Below, one piece after another: positions 37,201 through 46,200 of a DNA stretch of 64,000 nt. Position numbers and translations under genes: made by a program. The stretch is from the NCBI GenBank assembly GCA_963970005.1, contig CAXAMN010023361.1:1832986-1896985 (forward strand), read 5' to 3'. Source of the DNA: Durusdinium trenchii. Its lineage: Eukaryota; Sar; Dinophyceae; Suessiales; Symbiodiniaceae. Position 1 is the stretch's first letter; every line of letters begins with the position of its first letter. The notes below the pieces were generated by a model. That model searched no databases. It saw nothing but the letters and a program-made list of their open reading frames with translations, and was not told the origin of the DNA.

Positions 37201-40200
37201 GAGAATCGAGGTAGACGAGTGAGAGGTAGACGAGTGAGACGATGTCATACAAATGCAGAACCAACAATTTTGCACCAAATGACGAGGTTTCACCATCCAA
37301 TTCGGGGGCGGGTGATGAATCAAGAGTCTAGATTAAGCTGGAGGTCTTGCTGTTTCTATTGGTATTGTGTGTTTGACCTGTTTGCGTGACATTGGCGTCG
37401 CTTGATGCATCTCCTGGGTAAAAGGGTTCAGCACCTTGTGTCGCTTCCCACATACAAATGGGGAGCCGGTTTAGCCAAACAAGCAGCGACGACTGTGTGC
37501 GCCTGCAGAGTGTGGCCTATTACCAGTAACAGTTGGGAAAAGATAATCATCACTACAAGTTGTGCATGGGACAATTCATAACCTTTTGTTGGAATAGAGT
37601 TTCCACGAACCTGAGCGGAAATCAACCGCTCGCCTTTGGCTCAAGGCTTAAGGAAAGAGGCGGTAACCTGCTTTTCGTGGTTATCAGCCGTAGGCTCTGT
37701 TTCACTTGCCATCTTTGTTCCTTTGTGCTGCTTGTATTTGCATACCAACTGGCTTTGAGTTATCTCGCCTTGGTTAACTGCGGCAGCTGATCAAAGGAAG
37801 CTTGGCATCCTGGATGCCACGGGGGGAAAGGGGAGGTCAAAAGACTAAACGGGCGAAAGAGTTGGCACGTTTAGCATCTGAGGGCCTCCACCAGCCGAAG
37901 TCGGCACCCTCTAGCGCTACCGGGGTTGCGAGGGTCAGTAGGATTGAGCAGGAGATAGCACTTCTGTATACTCAGCCGAATCATCCTGAGAATCCACCAA
38001 GGCGTCCAAGGTCACCATCTAGGTCACCACTTCGAGTTACACCTGTGCCAATTGAATCCAGTGTTGTGTCTTCAAGTTCGACAGCTGTTGGACCTGTTGG
38101 ACAGCCCAAAAAGAAGTTGAGGTTGCCGTGCGGTGAGCCTCAGGATTCAGAGGTTGTGACTCAAGAAGGGGAATTGGTGGAAGTAGGAGTGGAAGAGGAG
38201 GACTTGGTTGAGGTTGAGGAGGAGATTCCTCCAGTAGTGGTTACCCAGGCCAAGTTGAGATCAAAGGCAAAGGCAAAGCCCAAGCCACTTGCATCTTCTC
38301 CGGCTGCGACCCCATCCGAGGTGAGTGCACCAGTGTTGTCTGTTCCAATTCCTTCGGTGTTGAAACCAAACCCCAAAATTCGAAGTACTGTTGCTGCTGA
38401 ACCTGTGAACCCGAAATCTGAGAGGACTACCACGTCGGGTGTTGGGAAGGGAAGTCCAGAGTACAGGGTTTCCATTGACTATAACGGCGTCTTGAACGTG
38501 TCGCAAGCTGGAGATTCTGAGTGCGAAGGGATTCATCCTCACAACGTGGAGTTTTTGAGACAGTTTTTGGCTGAGCAGTCTCCTACAGGCTTTAAGTTGG
38601 GGATCACGTCATACATCGGTTTGCACGGAGCCCATTCGAAGTCAAGGAGAGACAGTTTGCAGACAGCTGTGAGAGAATTCAACAAGGATCAGCCAGAGGG
38701 TCAGAAGTTGGGACTCCGTATTGTGTCAAAACGTGACAAAGGAGCCTTTTTGCAGCACACACAGTGTTTTTATCACATTGACGATCGTTCGGATATCTTG
38801 GACGGTGTTTTGTCGCCAATTCGTACCGTCTTGATTAGGCCTAAGGGAAACCATCCCAGGCACACTCGCAGGAACTCACTAAGGGAGGCATTGCAAGCAA
38901 TTGCCAGGGAACGTGTGCAACCTGTGATCCCTGAGCGATCTTTTCGTCAATTGTGGTTGGAACTTTGAGGGACATCTCAGAACCTTGACTGAAATTGCCC
39001 TTGCGCCTGGCGCGGGAATTCACCCCAAAGGTTGAGTTGTCTTGGTGGGAATTGGTTGAATGGAAGAAGATTCAAGCACCAGCTTTCAGGTAACAACGTC
39101 CTCATCTGATCCTTCGAACCAAGCATTTGGCATAGCAGCAGTTGTTGGAGAAGCCGATCGAGAACATTCTAGTGAATCGAGTAGTAGGAGAATCCGTGTT
39201 CGTAGATCCCCATCATTCCAAAGGAGAACCAGTGGCTCACCGCATCCAGCGTCCCAAAGACCCCCAAGGGGAAGGATGATGGTTCCGGCGGGTTCACCGG
39301 CGGGTTCACCGGATAGCATGGAGAGGGGAACAGTTGAATTGTCGCTTCCGATACCTAGAGCAGTTGATGTGGCAGCAACCCAGGTCTTTCATGATCAAAG
39401 GTCTATTGATGCAACCATGCAGGCTTCACGGGATCACACGTTTGTTGATGCCAGGGAATTGTCTAGCCAAGTGTATCATGACCAGAGATCAGTTGCTGTT
39501 GATCAAAGATCGGTTACTCTTCACCAACACGTGCATAACCCTGATCCACAGTTCATTGGCAACTTGGCTGCAACCGCGGCGACCTCAGAGCTCGAAGCAA
39601 GAGCTGCCAGTGCAGTGGCGGACATTAGAGTGGAAGCCACTAATGTGGTGGCAGGGGCACGGGCGGAAACGGAGACTGCAAGGGCACAGTTGGAATTGGC
39701 GAGGCAAGAGAATGCCACGTTGGTCCAACAAGTGCAATCGCTGGAGTCGGTTAGGCAAGAGAATGCATTGCTACTTCAGCAGCTTCAATCAGGAGACAGT
39801 AATGCTACGGGAATCCATGAGCTTCACAAACAGTTGTTGCATATCACCGAACGTTTGGGCCGAATGGAATTCAAGATGGATCAATATCAACAGGCTACCC
39901 AAGATGCTTTGCAGGAAGTCTATCAGTTGATCCCTCAGGATTTGAATATTCCCCCTGGTACCCCGGTACATCGGTTGGATGATGATGAAGAAGAAGAATT
40001 CGACTTGTTTGGTGGAGCCGCGAACACTGGTAACGGTTATCCTGGTGGTGGTGGTGGTGTCCCTCCGGTTGGATTGTCTGAACAGCAAGAAAGGGATGGT
40101 TCGGATCATCCTGGAGATATCGAGAGCCGATGCCTTAGAACCAAGGATCTTCACACTTTGAAACTGCCAGCACTCCCAGAGACGGCGAGCCAGTATCGGT

Positions 40201-43200
40201 CATGGAAAAACTCAGTGAGGACGATGATCTTAGCTTTTGATCTCTCGCCCGAGGGATTGATAAGTCAATGGTTGACTCCTGCATTCAATGCACGTGGGAT
40301 GGAGATTGAGAAACTTCAGGTATCTTCGGACGACTTTCCGCGCCTTGATAGGGTCCTCGCGTCTTCGTTGTGTAAACCTGAATCACTTCGCTCTATCTTT
40401 GGATTGAAAATTCAATCATACGTTGAATCGTGCGAAGCTTCTGGTGAACAAATCCGAGGTAGAGTGATCATCAATCTAGTTGCCACAGAATTTGATACCA
40501 GTGCTGCTGCGGGAGCCATCAGCTCATCACTTGAATTGTTTCAGCTTCCAGCGCCAGGTGATAGTGCTTCATCGTTGAGAGCGTGGAGGGACAAAGTGTT
40601 GTATATCTTGTCACAACTCCCCACTACGCAACGACCCAATGCAGACCTCATGTCGCAATGGGCTTACTCAACATTGAAACGTCACCCGTTGATGCGTAGA
40701 GTCATTGATCAGTATCATCTCTCGGCACTTGGTTCATTCCAACGATCGTTCGAAGCCCTTTGGCAAGGTGTAGACGCAACTTTGCTAGAGGCACAACATG
40801 ATGCTAATGCGCAATCAATCAGGGACGATCTCAAGCGAGGCCCATTGGTTGGAAAGAAGGCCAACGCCATGCCAGGAACCAAAGGTGACGGGAAATCCAA
40901 GAGCCCCCCAGGTCAAGGCAAAGGCCCCCAACCCAACAAGTCCTCCAAGGCAGGTAACTCGACAGGCAAAGGTAATGGCGGCAACCCCGCACCCGCCAAG
41001 TCAGATGCCAATCAGCCTAAGTCGGCGCCTAGTGGAACAGGCAAAGGCAATTCCAAGGCAAAACCCCTCTCACCCGCAGAGAAAGCCAAAAGCGTCTGCA
41101 TCTACTTCATGAAGAACAGGTGTATGCGCGGTGACCAGTGCCCGTATAGCCATACCATGCCTCCATCCACTACTCCTCAGCCCAAAGCCAAGTCTTCAGG
41201 GACTGGTTTGCTTGCCAAAGCGGCGGTGGCGCTAGTGGCCACCGCGCCCACCGTCACGGCGATGCCGTCCGCGCCGGCGCAGTATCTCGATGTTGTTGGG
41301 GACACAGGTGCTGGCGAGCACCTTGCCTCCGTCGAGTCGCTGGGACGACAGGGCCTGAACGTCGACTTGTTTGTCACCGACACGACTGCTCCAGTTCACT
41401 TCCTCACCGGAGGGGGACAACGGAGTGGGACCCAAACTGTTGGACTATGGGCTAAGGAATTCGATCGTCTCCAGAACTACTATTTGCTTCCAGGTTGCCC
41501 CGTCGCCCTTTCTATTGGCCAACTTGTGCAGAATGAGGGATATTCCTTTGTATGGCAACCCGCTTTGATGCCCAGGTTGATTCCCCCAACTACCCAGTGC
41601 CATGTTGCAATTGATGGACCCCTGTTGGAAGCGACCCGCATTGAGCACCATGTTCCCATTTTTCGTTTGACGGTGGATGCTACCTACGGTCTTCCGGCTG
41701 CCGCTGCCTCTGATGTCCACGTTGGGGGGGGCGGGGCCGATGATGCAGTTCTTGTTGATCCGGTTGTTGGTTCTGATCACCATCCTTCGGCTGTTCCGGC
41801 AAGCGATGAACCCCCAGCATTTGAAGATGGTTGGGATGTTGACCAGGTGAGGCTGTACCTTGAAGAGGAATCCAGCCCTGCGCCCGGCGCGGGTGGATCC
41901 CTTGGGGTGGAAGAGGAATCCAGCCCTGCGCCCTGCGCGGGTGGATCCCTTGAAGTGGAGCCCCCAAGTGTCGACAGATCATCGGTTGACCAAAGTGGAC
42001 ATAAAGAGGGTGATGATGAAGAGGTTGAGCATCTGTCTAGGCACCACCTGATGACGCACCTACCGAAATCTCGATTATGTGACACTTGCAAGCAAGCAAA
42101 GTTGTATGAAGTACCTCACAGAAGGGAAGCACATCAGAGCAAACACCTCAAAGCAATCAGAGCTGCTGAGGAACCGACATTCTTCATGGAAAAACTGTCA
42201 TGTGATCATATCATTGTCAAGGATGAAATCGGTCATCGGGGGGAGACATGCACTTGGGTCATGGTAGACGTGTACACTGGTTTTGTCTCAATGGTACCTT
42301 GCAAGACCAAAAGCGCTGATGAGATTGAGATGGCAATCCGACGGTTTTGTGGGAAAAGGAAACCAGGGATAGTTCAAGTGTCATCGGATAGAGCGCCCGA
42401 AATCAAGAAGGCGCTCAGGAACCTCGGATATGCTAGTGAACCGGCAGCCCCGTACCAGAAGATCAAGAATGCACTTGCGGAGTCAACCATTCGAACCATC
42501 AAGGGCATGACGTCATCGATCTTGTTGCATTCTGGGTTGGAACAACAGTACTGGCCTCTTGCTCAACAATACCTCGAATGGGCTTACAACATCACAACTC
42601 CAGTCCGGGGTCTGGAAGAGGATTCAGGTGTAGTTTCCAAGTACGAATTGGCTATGGGTTACGACATTGAATGTTTGAAGGTTCCGTTTGGCGCGTTGGT
42701 TTGGTACAAAGAACCATTTCATGCTACTTATGCCCCGAAAGGTGAACCGGCTCTGTTTTTGGGAGCGGAGTTGGTTGATGGAATGCTCTTCAAGGGCAAT
42801 TACCGGGTGTGGCCTCTAGAGCACTTCAATCAAGGAATCTTCAAGGAGTTCGTGTCACGGTCACTGGCAATCCCCAATGGGGAATGGCGTTTTCCAGCGC
42901 GCATCGATGAACGCTTGCCAGAACAGGACCACATTGAAGTTGCTGAGAAGGATATGGAATATGAACCTTCTGTCGCACCCGAAGCCTATGACGACCACGA
43001 CATCCAAGGTGAACCCAGCGGACTTGAGGACGTTCCCCGTGGCGACTCAATGGTCGAAGCGCCCAAGTCACCCGTCGATGCCGCTGAGGAACCCGCTGCT
43101 AAGGAACCCGTTGCTGAGGCACCAGTCACTGAGGAATCTGGGACTAAGGAGCCCGCTAAGGAACCAGCATCGGGCAGGACACGACGTCACCGATCGATCA

Positions 43201-46200
43201 CAGATCTACGAATAGCTGCCTACGGTAAAACCCCTGGTTGTGATGGGTGTGCATTTTCAACATACTATCATTCCAAAGCTTGTAGAAAAAGGTTCGACGC
43301 TTTGTTGGATGAATATGAGCCGTCGTCATCATCTAAAGGGAAACCGTTGGGTGGTGTTGCGCATGTTGATTCTGATGCCGAAACGGTTCATGACGATGAC
43401 TACTTGGCACTGACCACTCCTATCACAGGCAAACAGATGGAAGGGATCTATTTGGAAAAGGGTTCCGAAGTTGTAGCATCCATCTATTTGCAGGAATTGG
43501 AAACGAATCCAAAGGCTGAGGATGAACTTGCTACAAAACTTGCTTTGGTGATGCATTCGTGCACCGAACCCCCAAAGAAGAAAACTCGACCAAAGGAGAA
43601 GTGGTTTGTCGAGTTTTGTTGCTCTGAAAACAGTTCGTGTTGTAGAGTAGCTGAAGCATGCGGGATACCATACCTAGGTTTGTCCGAGGAATTTGGTGAC
43701 CTTCGTGACCCGGTTGTGATTGAACAGGTCATGTACTGGTTCATTGAAACTTCAGCGAACGGCGCAGCAATTGACCTGTGGGGGTCAATCCCATGTGGCC
43801 CTTACTCACCACTCCAAAACCTTAATGTGGCTGTCCAAGGGGAGTCATATTTGGAAAAGTTGGATGACAAGCGCTCGGATACCTTGCTTTTGTTGGATCA
43901 CTTCTGTCAGCTAGCTGAGGTAGCGGTTGAATCGGGGGGTTCAGCGAGTTTCGAGTGGCCGTTATGTAACGGGGGGTGGAAGGAGGAAGAAGTCGTTCAG
44001 ATGATCCTACACTTTGCCATGTACTCATGCTACCCTTCAGGTTGTGGTGTGTCCTTGGAAATCAATGGGCTACATCCTTTGAAGGAATGGCGTGTTGTGA
44101 CAACATCAAAGAGGTTAGCTGCTCATCTCGACACATTTAGGTGCAACCATGGACACGGTCATGTTCACGATCCGATCGAAGGAGGATCTATGGCGAAGAA
44201 ATCCGGGATCTACAACACCAAAATGGCGGTTGCTATCCTGTCAGCCTTGAACCCCGAAAAAGCGGTTGAAGGAATCCCTGCGATGCCTACCATCCATGGT
44301 GCCATTGCTCATCAAGAGCGAGGTGTGTTGATGGCTCAAACTGTGCTAGGAATGGTTCACACCCCATTGTCACGTCAAGAGTTGTTCAATCATCCCCAAG
44401 GTCGTGCAAAAATCAAGGAAGAAGCTGACGAAATGCGTGAGCTTCATGTTTGGGATGATGATGAAGTCTACGAAGTAGAAGAACTCAGGGCTACCGCACG
44501 CAGGGAAGGATGGAAGATACATATCGCAGAAGCAATGCCAATCGGATCGATTAAGAACTCTGAAAGCACAGACAAGGCTAAGTTGAAGGTCCGTCTTGTT
44601 TTTCGGGGAGACGACATACGAGATGAACACAACCAGTTGGCTTTGTTTAGGGAACTCAAATCGATCCCAGCTACGATTGCAACAGTCAACTTGATCCTAT
44701 GGTATGGTTTGCGCCCCAACCATGTGGTGCAGATTGCTGACGCCAAGAAAGCCTACTTGCAGGCCCCTATCCGGTCAGATGTTCCCACGTATGTCATCTT
44801 GCCCAGGGAGGCATGGTTGCCCCATTGGTTTCGTAGGTTCAAGCGTGTAGCAGCAAGAGTGCACAAGGCCATGTATGGTCACCCCACTTCAGGTGATGAC
44901 TGGCAAGAGTATCTCACTGAGATCGTAGTTGTGCACCTCCAAGGGGATCAGGTTGAAGGTTGGCCCTCGCTTTGGCATATCAAATCGTTGAATGTCCTTG
45001 TTGCAGCGTATGTGGATGATCTAGTTGTTGCTGGCCCTCAGGAATCCGTTCCGGTGTTTTGGGAGCTGCTGTCGCAGTTCATCATGGTTGACACCATTGA
45101 GGCACCAGGTCGGTACCTAGGCAGAGATCATCTCATCTTCGAACTTGGGGGGGACGTCAAGTCTTCATGTCTATGTGCGATTATGCTGTCACCGCATACC
45201 GCTTATATGAAGAACAGTTTGGCAAGACTCTTAAGGTGTATGACACACCGTTCGTGACGGAAGCCGCACTGATGCCCCAGGGTTACGAAGAACCAGGACA
45301 GTTGGCTGGCAAAGCCGCTCAACTGTTGATGAAACTTCTATGGCTAGCACGCCTATCCAGACCTGATATAAGCTTCGCAATAACATCTTTAGCTTCACAC
45401 ATAGCCAAATGGACTCGCAATCACGATTTGATGCTTTTTCGGTTGCTTGGTTACGTCAAGGGATCAGTAGACTTAGGTTTACTAGGCAAAGTCTCAGCCA
45501 GTTGTTCGGTTCCCCGCTTGGACCTGTTCGCTGACGCCGATCTCGCCGGTGACCCTCTTACAATGAAGTCTCATAGCGGCCACCTGATCCTGTTGCAAGA
45601 TGACCAAGGAACTGTTTTTCCGCTGTACTGGGCCGCAAAGAAGCAGGCATGTGTTTCACGTAGTACCACTGAGGCGGAAATCGTTTCTGCATCGATCTTA
45701 GTATTCGATGAAGGTATTCCCATCCAATCGGTACTGACTCTGGTGCTCGGTGAAACCATCCCAACGTTTCTTCGGGAGGACAATCAAGCGGCAGTGACCA
45801 TCATGATGTCCGGATATAGCCAGAAACTACGAGCCCTCAATCGTACCCATCGTACCTCTGTGGCAGCTTTGGCAGAGGCCATTCAGCACGGCCACTTTGA
45901 GGTCGTTCATACTGGGACTAAGGATCAGTTGGCTGACATCTTTACTAAGGCACTCGGACGTCAGCTGTTTCTGACGGCTCGTGATCGTCTCTTGGTTGTA
46001 ACCAATCCCCAAAGGAACCCTCAACGGCAAGCAAACCAAACCACGTAACTTCACCAGGTTGTTGGCCCCAGCGCTTGCGCGGGCAACTTAGGATTGGCAA
46101 TGGTTTGCAGCTTCTCTGCAGTGGCTTCTCGCACTGCAGCACGCTGCCGGTTCTGCTGCCTGAGAGTTTTCACCCCTTTGCTTTCACCCTTTTCATTTTT

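Noticed and set aside
36812-37300. Overlapping open frames on both strands in a GC-rich stretch
   Set aside because: Three frames are open at once, so openness is not evidence of coding; no family match.
39334-39930. 198-residue and smaller frames inside the Copia polyproteins
   Set aside because: They are shadows of the gag-pol frames.
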